Source: Cantharellus purpuraceus (taxonomy: Eukaryota > Basidiomycota > Agaricomycetes > Cantharellales > Hydnaceae). From it: a stretch of 64,000 nt of DNA. The stretch spans positions 620,001 through 684,000 of the forward strand of contig JALBUN010000010.1 of the NCBI GenBank assembly GCA_025174535.1, written 5' to 3'. Position numbers and translations under genes: made by a program. The notes under the pieces were generated by a model. The model did no database searches. It was not told where the DNA came from and saw only the letters and a list, made by a program, of their open reading frames with translations. Positions within the stretch are counted from its first letter, which is position 1; every line of letters begins with the position of its first letter. This document shows positions 1-11,393 of this stretch, in pieces.

Positions 1-1303
1 CAAGATTCTAATGCTCTGCAAAGGCAGTACACACTAGTAACTTAAACAAGAGCACTAATGGCAGGACTATCAACAGACAATCTCACCCTGTAGATTCATA
101 GTCACACGAGGTAGATCCTACACTCACGCCCAAAGCAGGACAATCACTACTTCGAGTGCAATCAAATACAGTTACACAACTGTAAGCAACCCTTGAACTG
201 GACAATCAACAGTTACTGAGGATGACACTGTATGTCACTCTAGTCACACTGATGTGCAAATGATGGGGTAGAAATGGTTATTTATTCAGAGGCAGAATGG
301 GCTCCTTTTATATTGTATTTACAGGAGCTGACTAATACTACTGGAAACTTCTACCTATTAATAGATGGAAACTACTGGAAGCTAGTGGAATATGTGAGAA
401 GGGGGTGGAAGTTTCCTAGCCAATGAGCTGCTTGGATTTGCTCTGACTCATGGCATGAGTCATGGATGGAGTCATAGTATGAGTAATCACAGGAGTCATG
501 GTATGAGTCATGGAAGGAGTCATAGCATGAGTCATGGAAGGAGTCATAGCATGAGTCATGGAAGGAGTCATAGCATGAGTCATGGAAGGAGTCATAGCAT
601 GAGTCATGGAAGGAGTCATAGCATGAGTCATGGAAGGAGTCATAGCATGAGTCATGGCAGGAGTCATTGCATGAGTCATGGAAGGAGTCATAGCATGAGT
701 CATGGCAGGAGTCATTGCATGAGTCATGGAAGGAGTCATAGCATGAGTCATGGCAGGAGTCATTGCATGAGTCATGGAAGGAGTCATAGCATGAGTCATG
801 GCAGGAGTCATTGCATGAGTCACCATTACTCAAATAACTCGGTCAATACTTCGTTTCCTGGGCTGATTAGCACAGCTATGGGTAGGCACAGCTTCTATTG
901 AACTCTCCACTGAAAATGGAGTCAGGAGGTGCAGTGGTTGTGAAGATATTGAGGATTTACTGGCAGTGGTGACCAGATTGAGTCGGAGATTGAAATGAGT
1001 CATGTGATCAAAAATGAGTCAGTTGTCCGGGTGACTCCGGCTGACTTTGGGGCTGCTGACATCTGCGAAGGTTTGTGGGTCCATGTGGGTCCCAAAACTT
1101 CGCCCAGCAGAACAATAAGTTTGTAGACTCATTTCTGCATGGAAAATTCCCGAAAAAATATGAAAAAATAGAGAATATTTGAATGGCCCTGAATCAAGAG
1201 AAAGCAGCACATATATGCTGATATTTTAAGGCCATGAAGTGAAATTGTACAGTTTCGGGACTTTAAACAAGATCTTTTAAGGGAAAACCAGTTCCCATAC
1301 AGA
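1..1303 (-). mobile_element. Dispersed repeat family F2, copy A (truncated by window start)
   Basis: The sequence matches 58939-60009 almost base for base and matches 61.74-62.10 kb in inverse orientation. Homology to copy B stops at the CCCATAC block near 1302. Read on the minus strand the element begins TGTATGGGAAC, compatible with an LTR-type TG start, and the same start recurs at 57938 and 58522 on the plus strand. No transposase or reverse transcriptase is visible. It carries the long tandem array at 452-822. I infer a solo LTR or a non-autonomous LTR element; the far end is outside the window. Confidence 0.75.
452..822. repeat. 24-bp tandem array (two 12-bp halves) rich in ATGAGTCAT
   Basis: About 15 copies of a 24-bp unit made of two related 12-mers, one containing ATGAGTCAT and the other GGAGTCAT. 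It is open in several frames on both strands (for example repeated MSHGRSHS on plus), which is a by-product of a 24-bp period and not evidence for a gene. Copy B of the same element (59395-59530) has only about four to five units, so the array length differs between copies. ATGAGTCAT is the palindromic consensus of Gcn4/AP-1 bZIP factors. Confidence 0.9.
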
Positions 1304-1730
1304 GCTGTACCCAGCCCCATGCCTACCCCTTCTTAACCTCCTCCTATTGGTACTCAAGCACCCGCAAACACAATCAGCACCTAATCACCCTCAATCCCTT
1401 TAAGAAAGGCACTGGCAGCAAAGACGCTTATGACCAGAGTCCCACTGTAATGGGTAGGCCGTTTTCAGAGGGGGCGACTCCCCTGGCCTGTCAACGCACA
1501 AGGCCATTGGTGGGGAAAAGAGTAACGAGTCTCTCACTGAAGAGACTGTGTTTGGTAATTTTGATCTTACTTATGACTCTGGCTCTTCAAAATCGGTATT
1601 GGCAGGAACCAAAGCAGGAAGACCTGGTAGAAGGTGACTTAGAGTGCTGACCCATGCGCAGCCAGGTGAGCATTGCATGCACAACATGCTACTCAGGATC
1701 TATTTTGACAAATCTGATGTCCATTTTCAG
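1304..1730. other. Junction between repeat F2 and the HEAT array
   Basis: Unique sequence with no convincing gene. A 66-codon reading frame starting at 1450 has no recognisable similarity. A possible splice acceptor (CCATTTTCAG, ending 1730) opens the first HEAT exon, and a GTGAGC donor-like site lies near 1664, so part of this stretch may be the remains of the 5' exons of the pseudogene that follows. Confidence 0.4.
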
Positions 1731-3539
1731 TTACATTCTATGACATGGTCAAGGATGCTGTTCTTCGTATCATTGAGTTGCTCAAGGATAAAGATCCAAG
1801 TGTCTGCAGGGCTGGTGTAAATGTGATTAACAGACTGGCTGAGCAAGGTATGCGGGCAATGGCATTTCACCACACTCTTTGATGAGATTAATGTCCGTTT
1901 CTAGCCAGTTTTCACAACATGATCAAGGATTCTGTTCCATATATCATCGAGTTGCTGAAGAACAAAGATTTATATGTCCAAATTGCTGCTGCAGACGTTG
2001 TTGGCAGACTGTCTCAGCATTGTATGTGATGGAGCTCACCATACTCTGAGACATGACTGATGTCAGTTTCTAGCCACATTCAACAACACAATTAATGATG
2101 CTATTCCTTGTATCATTGAGTTGCTCAAGGACGAAAATTCAGATGTCCAGAGGGCTGGTGCAAACGCAATTGGCGAACTGGCTGTGCATCATCTGTGATG
2201 GCACTCATGATGCTTTTTGATGAGACTGATGCCTATTTCTAGCCCGTTTCCACGATGTGATCAAAGATTCTGTTCCGTATATTGTCGAGTTGCTCAAGGA
2301 TGAAAATTCAGATATCCGAGGGGCTGGTGCAAATGCAATTGGCGAACTGGCTGTGCATTGTATGTGATAGTACTCATGATGTTATTTGATGAGATTGATG
2401 TCCATTTTAGCCTGTTTCTGCAACATAATCAAGGGTTTTGTTCCGTATATCGTTGAGTTGCTCAAGAACGAAGATTCATATGTCCGAATTTCTGCTGCAG
2501 ACATAATGGGCAGACTGCCTAAGCACTGTATGTAATGGAGCTCACCATACTCTGAGACATGACTGATATCAGTTTCTAGCCACATTCAATGATGCAATTA
2601 ATGATGCTACTCCTCGTATCGTTGAGTTGCTCAAGGACGAAAATTCAGATGTCCAAGGGGCTGGTGCAAATGCAATTGGCAAACTGGCTGTGTATTGTAT
2701 GTGATGGCACTCATGATGTCTTTGACGAGACTGATGTCCGCTTCTAGCCTGTTTCCACAACGTGACCAAGGATGCTGTTCCATATATCGTTGAGTTGCTC
2801 AAGGACAAAGATTCACATGTCCGAAATGCTGCTACAGACATAATTGGCAAACTGTCTAAGCGGAGTATGTGATGGAGCTCACCATACTCTTCGACGAGAC
2901 TGATGTCAATTTCTAGCCCGTTTCCACAATGTGATCAACGATGATGTTCTGCATATCGTGGAGTTGCTCAAGGACAAAGATTCATATGTCTGAATTGCTG
3001 CTGCAGACGTAATTGACAGGCTCTCTAAGTGTTGTATGTGATGGAGCCCACCATTCTCTTTCACGAAACTGATGTCCATTTCTAGCCGGTTTTCACGACG
3101 TGATCAAGGATGCTGTTCCGCATATCATTGAGTTGCTCAAGGACAAAGATTCACATGTCCGAATTGCTGCTGCAAGTGCAGTCGGCAGACTGTCTAAACA
3201 TTGTATGTGATGGAGTTCACCATGCTCTGAGACATGACTAATGTCAGTTTCTAGCCACATTCAATGACCCGATCAATGATGCTATTCCTCATATTGTGGA
3301 GTTACTGAAGGATGGGGGTTCAGGTGTCCGAGGGGCTGGTGCAGATGTCATCATCACACTGGCAGCATGTCATATGTGATGGCACTCATGATAGTTTTAA
3401 CGAGACTGATGTCTGTTTCCAGCTGGTTTTCATGACACGATCAAAGATGCTGTTCCTCTTGTCATCGAGTTACTCAAGGACACAGACTCAGATGTCTGAT
3501 CAGCTGCTGAAAAGACGATGACTCAGCTTGGATTTTCTC
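1731..3539 (+). repeat. Eleven tandem exon-intron HEAT units (~169 bp each)
   Basis: Exons at 1731-1847, 1905-2021, 2074-2190, 2243-2359, 2411-2527, 2580-2696, 2748-2864, 2917-3033, 3086-3202, 3255-3371 and 3423-3539 are 117 nt each, phase 1-1, and encode one 39-residue HEAT repeat (core such as IIELLKDKD). Introns of 51-57 nt are also near-identical, starting GTATGTGATGG and ending TTTCTAG. The intron is therefore part of the duplicated unit. Two unit types alternate irregularly, one with GAAAATTCAGATG and one with AAAGATTCATATG, suggesting both single-unit and multi-unit duplication. Confidence 0.92.
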
Positions 3540-5576
3540 TGTTTTCCGATTACAGTCTTGCCAAGATTACACCTCTGCTCAGCTACCCCGGCGGACATGC
3601 ATGTGTGTCAGGTATCCACGTGTTGGTAGCCCTTACACCAGGTAGTAATAAAGAGTATTCCTGAACAATAGCATCACTAACGTTGGCTCATTGTTATAGG
3701 AACCGTATGGAAATATATCAGCAATGAGGCAGCACTCAGATGTATATTGCTACTATTCGACACAACTGACGTGAGAGTTTGTGGAGGTGCCTTAAGTCTC
3801 CTGATGACCCTTGCACAATATGGCAATTTGATTCAATATTCTCACATTTCTATATATGGTTGATTGAGTCTATCTAGATGATGTTGGTAAAAAAATTTCA
3901 TCCATCAGCAAACCCTCAATGCATTCCAATGAGGATAATGATGATATTTCCCTGAGCATGGTGGCAACCTTTCTGAGAACCCTTTCCAATGGTATTTGTT
4001 TCATGTACCAGACATTTTTCCATCTCAAAGGTTGAACAGATGCCTCACATGCCATATATGAGGCTGTTATCCATGGGATGATGATGCTGCTGGGGAACAC
4101 CAACAATGCTATTCTTGAACAAGCCACCAGAGTGCTTGTCAAATCAGCTCATGAAAACCCCACTCTCTCAGATGATATCATCCACCAGACAGTGACTTGT
4201 CTGAACAATCCTAATGAGGATGTCAGCCAACTAGCAATATCTGTTCTGTTTGCATTCTCAAAGCATGGTACATCCCTTTCTTTGTTATGGCAACCCACTT
4301 TGGCTGACAATATATAAGATACCATCCAGACTCGCTTTTCTCAGCCTTATATTATTTCAACATTGATCAGCTTCATGGGAAGCAGCTTCATTCATGTGCA
4401 ATGTTGTGTTATCACTACATTTGTTTTGTTTGTGGATGTTGGTAAGCCAATGTAACTACATCCTTTGAGTCTAGAGCTGAAGCAGGCATCCTAGATCATG
4501 TCCGAATGACCATACTTGATAACAACCTGCTTCCTATTTTGTCTGATCTGCTATGTAAAGACAATATCAGCACTAGGATGCTTGACAGGCTAGTTTGGTC
4601 TCTTGGCCGGTTCTCACAATATGGTTTGTCTGGTTTGCACCATGTCAGGGCATCATCCATAACATTTTTATGAGATAGATGATCTTCGCAGCTCAATCCT
4701 GCAGACTGATGTCATTTATGCTCTTGCTTGTTTGCGGTCATCTGAACAACTGCCAGAGGACTTCAACGCACTTCTTTCCAAACTCATAGCTAACAGTCAG
4801 AAGGACTGCTTCCACTCATACATCTATGTTGCTAACAATCTGGAACTTAGAAAATTTGTCACTATCTTTCCACTGTGACTTAGATGACTCTTTAGTGTCA
4901 CCCTTCACATCCCTCCAGTGCCTCATTGGAGCACAAGAAGCAATGGATAGGGTGGTATCAGAAAATATTGCTCTTGAAAAACTCCTCATGGCCTATCAAG
5001 TAATGCAGGAAGACTACTTTGTGCAGGCCGGCTTTGATGAGGATCTTTTGAATATTGGGGGGGGACAACTAGAGGTGATATACATATATCTGACCAAAGA
5101 GGTCGAGATCAAATCATCTGGCATGCTTGATGATTTAGCAATGCTCTTTCGTCCCTTTCCTTGTGTATTATCGACTCTGGATAATTCATACCGCACCTCC
5201 ACGCCTCCTGAATTCCCTCTTGGCTTCGACAGTGTTGTATTGGACTGGGGAAATAGGCATTATCAGATTCTCAAACTGATGAGTCACTCGACGAGACAAG
5301 GGTCGCCAGAGTCAATGGTCGATGGGGAATATATACCCGAAGGAGGCGGACGTGGTGATCATCCTCAGGACGGAGGCTCTGCAGGATACGGTGGAGACGG
5401 CGGAAGTGATGGCAATAATGACAAAAAGAACACTCCTCCAAACAAGATGCCCTCAAGATCTGGAGGTAATGATGAGGGAGCCGGAAAAGCTCTGAATGAC
5501 AGAGTGGATTCTGAACCTTCAGGCAGGGAAGCGCCGTCGAGTGTCCACAAAGGTGTTGTAATCTGAACAGGATAAT

Positions 5577-5716
5577 CTCAGTCTGTATATTGTGGATACG
5601 GCTCAGTGTAGTTACCTGAACAGGATAATCTACAGACACAAATATAAATATGGACTGGAGAAAAAAGTGAACTGATGTCTCTCACCTCAGTCCGTATATT
5701 GTGGATACGGCTGAGG
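5577..5716. repeat. Pair of hairpin repeats
   Basis: Two copies of a palindromic segment at 5577-5606 and 5685-5716. The second pairs CCTCAGTCCGTAT with ATACGGCTGAGG around a 7-nt loop, a 12-bp stem with one G-T pair. The first has the same core with shorter outer pairing. A 16-nt direct repeat CTGAACAGGATAATCT also occurs twice in this stretch. It lies in the insert that interrupts the pseudogene relative to its paralogue. Confidence 0.7.
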
Positions 5717-6863
5717 ATGAGTGACCAGCTGCAGACATGTTATATACATCTGCAGTGGCGAAAACTATTTTATGTAATGTGTAGGTGTGACAACGTATGA
5801 AACAACGGCACTGTTGGGGGATGACACACCGTGATGGACATTAATGTGGATAAATCACACAGCGCATGTGAGCCATAGACGCAGATATGTTCCATATCGC
5901 AACAAAAGGAACAGATGACCCTGTGGTTATCTGCGATAGTCGCATGAAGATGTACCTTCCTAGCCTTGCGGTCCCTTCAAATTCTTCCAGAAACGAAGAA
6001 GAACAGTTCCAAAAGTTTGATATGTATGCTGTCATGGCCGCTCGTGTATGTCATGAAATTTCTTGCAGAGTGAAGCCTGATGTCGAGGCATTCGCATTAG
6101 GTTCAGCCACCATCAGGTCCACATCGTGCTTCGATAGCCGTGCAATTCAAGGATCTTGTTTTTTTCGACGAAACCACGCACATTGGAACGTTCGTATTTA
6201 AATAGCAAGATACAAGTCAAAGTGGTTTCATCGGATGAGAACGTATTCACCCAGAACTGGCTTCCTCGGAGCACCCTTGCTGCAGGATCTACAGTAATGC
6301 ACACGGATGGACGTCAACGGACAAGTGAACTCGGCCTGACTGTAGGCATGAAAAACGGCATCTCAGGTGCCGCTAAGATCAGTGGGACAGTCAACCATGC
6401 ACAGGAAGTGACGAGGAATCTTTCGAGGATCGACGCCTGTCGCGAGGCCACATGCGTCACATGGAGCTACGACGTTGATGATGCCTATCAGCGGCAAGGC
6501 GGCATGGAAGTAGAGCATGATAGACTTCCGTGGCTCAAGTTTTGGTGCAACTCGGGACCAGCTGAAAAACCCATCCATGTAGAGCTGTCTAGTTACTGGG
6601 TCAATCAGGTCACACCCAAGAAAGCACTCCTCTTCTCATTCCGGAAACATCAGACGGTGCCACTGCTACGAAACTTCTGCCATTTGACTTGCATCACGTT
6701 GCCCCTCTTTATACCGCGGTCGGCAGTATCGACACTAGAACTCGGAGCGCATATGCCGCGCTCAAAGGCAGAGCCAATAGTTGTGAAATTGGTGAAGGGG
6801 GATTTCCAGCTTGGTATCGAGGTGGAAGGGAATGTCACGGATGGGGGTCGGCAATGTATATAA

Positions 6864-8185
6864 TACCGAAGTGCGTACATAAGATTATACAAGGAATGCA
6901 TCAGCTAGCGCCACCGTCTTCACCTGCACGTCCTACACGCAACTAAGACATTATGTAACTTGCGAATACTCATTAGCGAATGAAGGTGGGTATAGAAGCT
7001 AGGTATGTAGTGCTGTCCCAAGGTCGCATCTTTCCAGCCGACTAGAAAGCGCTGCAGTTATACGCTGCAAGTCTGGTGTCGATATCTGTCATATCCGTCT
7101 TGCGACCGGATCTCGTGATGAAATGCCTCATTCCCGTCACCATGGCGGGCTCATTGTGTTTGTCGGGTGCTCATTACAATACTCGACCAACGCTACTGAT
7201 TTACGGTCTCGTTATTTCGGTACTCATTTCCGGCAACCGTGAGTTATCGTCTTTGAGCAAATTGTGTGTGGATGGATGATGTGTTCTGTCCGACAATGAG
7301 TAGTGCGATACCAAATACTGCAGTAAATACCTTCCTCCAGCTCGGTTTTGGTCTCGCTGTCAGACTTGCCGGTCTCGCCGCTGGCCTCACGATTGGAAGA
7401 ATTGTTGGCACATGATTTTGTGATGCCTCAGAGCTCTGGGTTATCTTCCCCGCATGTAGGGCCTTCCCTGATGTCGACTGTGCAACAGCCAAGATTATTT
7501 ATTAGCATAGTAGACCTCTTCTCTCACACTTTTCTGTAGTGTTACTTGCACACATACTTGACTATATACCGATGGTTTAGCTTCTGATTGATTTTCTGCC
7601 GAAATGCTCGGTCTCTACATACTCGAGTCACGTTTTCGCGGAGACCGACTAATAGATGACTTGCAGCCCTCGTCGTTGCATTCATCATGAACACTACCGC
7701 CTCAGGTGTCCCAGCTGTTGTTATTCATATAAACGTCATCAGCATACTGAGAATACATCTCTCGCTGACGGAGGAAGGGGGGGTGGCGGGTGTGAGCGTT
7801 ACGGTTGTCTTCATCCCGTTGATGACCTCATTTTGGGATGTGGATGAATTTTGAAGCTTGTGGCTGTACCGACTTTTGTTCGGGCACATATATCGCAACG
7901 ATTTCCCTTCAATACTGTAAGTACGTTTGAAGTTGGCATACTAGATAACAAACACCCTTTCAATTAGAGAGACACAGGAAGCGCCGCCGAGTCTTTGTAA
8001 TCATCAGTGTCATGAGTGCAGCTCCCAGCACTCCAAGCACATGGTGGCCCACGTCAACTCCCTTGTATCTCGGACGTTATCCTCTCTAACGAGCACATTC
8101 CTTGCAGCCCCGAGTTCATCCCTGCCAGCGCACGACGTTGTTGCTGGGGAGAGTAACGATACTCTCACCTGTGACCTGAGCTACC
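6864..8185. other. Intergenic, upstream of the C2H2 gene
   Basis: Short open frames only, none with recognisable motifs or a consistent splice pattern. The 3' part would hold the promoter of the gene starting at 8186. No other signal seen. Confidence 0.5.
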
Positions 8186-10764
8186 ATGTCTAGTAATACC
8201 GACTTGATTGATACTTCACCATCAGTATCTGAGGAGTATAAGGTTGTATATAATGATTTGGTTGAACCTGGAGCAAGAAGACGATACGATTATGGTACGT
8301 TAGCCACACATGGACTGCCAGGTGAGCGCTGCTGGCAGCGTCTATTTGCCACCCAGAACTATACTGCTCATTACAACAGAAAAACACTACCTTGTTCAGG
8401 AAAGGGAGTGTGGTAATCCCGGACCCCCCCTCCTGACCCCGGTACCGCAAAGAGCTTGATGGTGGCCCGCACAGATTTATTTCTTAAACTGAGGGAGCTG
8501 GAGCGATTGGTAGCACCTTTAACCACAGTGCTCCTCTCTGGTGACATATTAAGAAGTAGTACCACCCCAAGACTCTCCGCTCCGTTTCGACCAATGGTTG
8601 AAGCACGGATGCGCATCGGGTATAGCCCAAGTGTGAGGGAGCTATTGAGTGACGGAGATGAGATTGTAGATGGCCTAGTCGCTCTTCTTCACGATCCAAG
8701 CAGCAGCAATGACGCGTGCCTAATGCTAATTCGTCTTGCAACACCCGGTATTTTCCACTTAATAAGTGCATATATGGCTTTTAACTTAGTTGCGTTCCAG
8801 TCAATTGTGAACCTTCTCTGTTTTCCGTCGTACAGGCTGGTTTCGACGAGGATCTATTGAAGAATGGAGGAGTACATCTAGAGGTGATATACATAAATCT
8901 GACCAAGGAGGTCGAGTTACAAGCATCTGGCATGCTCGATGCTTTAGCACAGCACTTTCATCCTTTACCCTGTGTATTATCGACTCCGACAACCTCGTAC
9001 CGTACCCCCACGCCTTCTGAATTTCCTCTTGGTTTCGACAGTGTCATATTGGAACGGGGGAATAGGCATTATCAAATTATGAAAGAATTGAAAAACCATT
9101 CGGAGGGGCCAAGACAACACCCGACAACCAGTTCGGAATCGAAAGGGCGAAGAAAAGCACTTGCAAGCCATTCAAACTCAGAGGGACAAAGAAAAGGATT
9201 CACAAGCCATTCGGACTCGGAGGGGTCAGGTCAATTCTTGACAAGCTATTCAGACCTAGGGGGGCAAGGAATGGTTCGCTCTTACACCCCTGACGTGTAT
9301 AATAAGCCATGGAAGAAGTACACATGCCCAGAGTGTGAGAGAGTGTTTTATCGCTCTAGCAGTCTCAAGGTCAGTTTCATCCTTCCTTCATCGATCGCAA
9401 GGTCCTCGCTTATTACAATCACAGACACACCTCCGTCAGCATACTGGAGATAAACGTACGAATCTCCGCTTCTACTGGCCTGTCGCTTCATTGAACCCGT
9501 GTTCATAGCACACCAATGTCCTGCTCCAAACTGTGACAAAACCTTTGCTTCCAGGGCAAATATGATGCGACATTATCGTAAACGGCATAGGGATCCATCT
9601 TCAGAGCCGATAGTCGATGTAGAGTCTACACGCAAAGGAGGAGATCGCCATCATCAGGATGGAGATACTGGCAGTCAGAATACACCCCCAAACAAGAAAC
9701 CCACAGGATCTGGAGGCAGCGATAGATCCGGAAGAGGCGATGATGGCGGTGTTGGGAAGGCACAGAATGATGGCGAAAGTCAGCCTGTTGACAAGGTGTC
9801 GCAGTCAAATGTCGACGAGGCGAGACGCGAGAGGCATGCACCTGCGGTTGTTTGCGACAGCCACTTGAGGTTGCACGTTTCTCGATGTTCGAACCCTCTC
9901 AGAGAAGAGTCATCGCTTAACAAAGACACACATCTCCAAACATTTCACACGCGTGCTGATGTGGCGGTTGATGTAAGTTATAACTTTTTTTGCAGATTGA
10001 AGATGTTGAGAGCTTCTTACTAGGTTCAACCAACACAAGGTCCAGATCCTATAGTATCCTTGCGATTCAATGATCTTGGGTTTTATACAAGCTCATCCGC
10101 GTTGGAATATCCATATAAATATAGCAAGGTAGTAGTCGATGTGGAATCGCTGGACGAGGGCGCGTACCCTCAGCACTGGTTCCCACGGAGTACCACTGCT
10201 GCAGGACCCACAGTCACGCAAACGGATGGACGGGAATTGACAGCTGGGCTCAATCTCGCGATTGGCACGACAAAGGGAGTCTCCGGTACGCTTAATATCA
10301 ATGGGAAAGTAAGCCGCGCACAGGAAGTGACGAGGAACCTTTCGGGTATTACCGACACCCTTGGGTTAACATCTGTCCACTGGAACTACGACGTTGATGA
10401 TACCAAGCAGCAGAAATACGGCCTAGGAGTCGACCAGGATAGACTTCCGTTCCTAGAATTTGGGTTCGAGGAGGCACCATCTGAAAAACCCCTCCGTGTA
10501 GAGCTGTCTGCCTATTGGGTCACTACATTCGTGCCCAAGAAAAGGCGCTTGTCTGCATTCATGAAGCCCAAGCCGACAGTGCCACTTCTGCGGAACTTTT
10601 GCCACTTGACCTGCATCACATTGCCACACCAATTACCGAAGTCTGGTAGACTGAAGCTGCAACTCGACGCCCGTATGCCGTGCTCAATGGCAGAATCTGT
10701 AGTTGTGAAGTCGGAGAAGCTTGGGGTCGAAATGGAGGGGAAAGTTAAGGACCTGGACAGTTGA
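8186..10764 (+). CDS. C2H2 zinc-finger protein with two uncharacterised conserved modules
   Basis: Seven exons keep one frame for 739 codons: 8186-8294, 8380-8412, 8475-8747, 8801-9369, 9425-9455, 9509-9972, 10024-10764. Residues about 140-235 form module 1 (VVQAGFDEDLL, LEVIYINLTKEVE, PLGFDSVI). Residues 240-300 are a Ser/Gly-rich stretch with degenerate repeats. Two C2H2 fingers follow: C314/C317/H330/H334 and C342/C347/H360/H365, joined by a classic HTGDKP linker that is only formed after splicing the 31-nt exon 5. A low-complexity linker leads to a C-terminal module (about 494-739; HWFPRSTTAAGPTV, LRVELSAYWV, FCHLTCITLP). Modules 1 and C recur in the pseudogene just upstream, without the fingers. 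The fingers imply nucleic-acid binding; I do not recognise the flanking modules. Predicted nuclear role is inference. Confidence 0.85.
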
Positions 10765-10924
10765 ATTGATTCTGTAATATCATGTGGACGGATTTGTATA
10801 CATACAACTAAACTGGCTAGTTTGAGGGCCTTTCACAGATACTTCATTATACATAACAATTGACGTGCTATCCATCTTACAAGCATTTCAGAGATCCTTT
10901 GACCACATGGTTGAAGTAGATCAT

Positions 10925-11393
10925 TTAGCCTGAGGCAGGTTTGGCTTCGCCCGTCGCAGCAGCCTTTCCCTCCGTTTCTCGAATCCTCCCTCTCTCTTCT
11001 AGCTCTGGATTTTTTCTTTGTTTGCCTATTACCTAGAAGTTCCGGTAAGAACGTACAGCGTGCAAACAACTAAGCATAATTGCACACCTTCTCGGCTTTG
11101 CCTATGATTTTATCTGTGAAACTAGCTTTGCCCTTGGGATGACTCTCGCGGCTTGTCTCCCCTGAGATTGGTAAATGATCATTGCAGGAGAATATAGATC
11201 GTAGATAGGACTTACCACCAGACTGGGTTTCCCCTGGTGAACGTTCTTCACTGCGCTCACCTCCGGGTGCTGTCGATGATAATTGTGGGTTATCCTGTGT
11301 ATAATCGGTCATAGGTTCTCTGACACGATTGCTTGAGTGATGTACCTGTGTTGTTGGTGCTGGCTTGGACGTGGCGGGTGGACTCGTGGTCAT
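10925..11393 (-). CDS. Small hydrophilic protein, 119 aa, three exons
   Basis: Exons 11393-11216, 11161-11088 and 11032-10925 give 119 codons plus TAA; introns are 54 and 55 nt with GT-AG ends. The N-terminal half is Ser/Thr/Pro-rich and probably disordered; the C-terminal half carries a charged helical segment (FTDKIIGKAEKVIGKQ, then NPELEERGRIRE). Short fungal proteins with this DKIIGKAEKVIGK pattern and a Glu/Lys-rich tail are common in agaricomycetes and are reminiscent of CsbD-like stress proteins, but I cannot assign the family. It converges with the C2H2 gene (160 bp between stops). Confidence 0.75.

Larger units (their letters stand above)
1731..6863 (+). pseudogene. Decayed HEAT-repeat paralogue of the 8186-10764 gene
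   Basis: Eleven HEAT exons (1731-3539) are followed by degenerate helical-repeat exons (about 3590-4830), then a module at 5020-5290 (VQAGFDEDLL, LEVIYIYLTKEVE, PLGFDSV) and a C-terminal domain at 6200-6863 (NWLPRSTLAAGSTV, FCHLTCITLP). The last two are clearly paralogous to the neighbour at 8186-10764. Damage: TGA codons at 2991 and 3497; splice donors GT lost at 2191 and 3372; a stop at 5564-5566 before an insert of roughly 300 bp that has no counterpart in the neighbour; and one extra T in a T-run near 6160 that shifts frame relative to the neighbour. The neighbour's two zinc fingers are absent here. The 5' end is missing, next to repeat F2. Function is unknown; HEAT arrays generally bind proteins. 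I am confident about the homology and fairly confident that the gene is dead. Confidence 0.75.

Noticed and set aside
372..901. Open frames on both strands over the 24-bp array, and a CRISPR-like look
   Set aside because: The frames are produced by a 24-bp period without stops; units are contiguous with no unique spacers, and the locus is eukaryotic repeat DNA.
5887..6201. Separate small gene of 104 codons
   Set aside because: It is the middle of the decayed HEAT paralogue; homology to 9770-10060 shows it contains an intron-like segment.
9973..9995. A 23-nt intron in the C2H2 gene
   Set aside because: A 51-nt intron (9973-10023) with a good acceptor keeps the frame into the conserved C-terminal module; the shorter version meets a stop at 10063.
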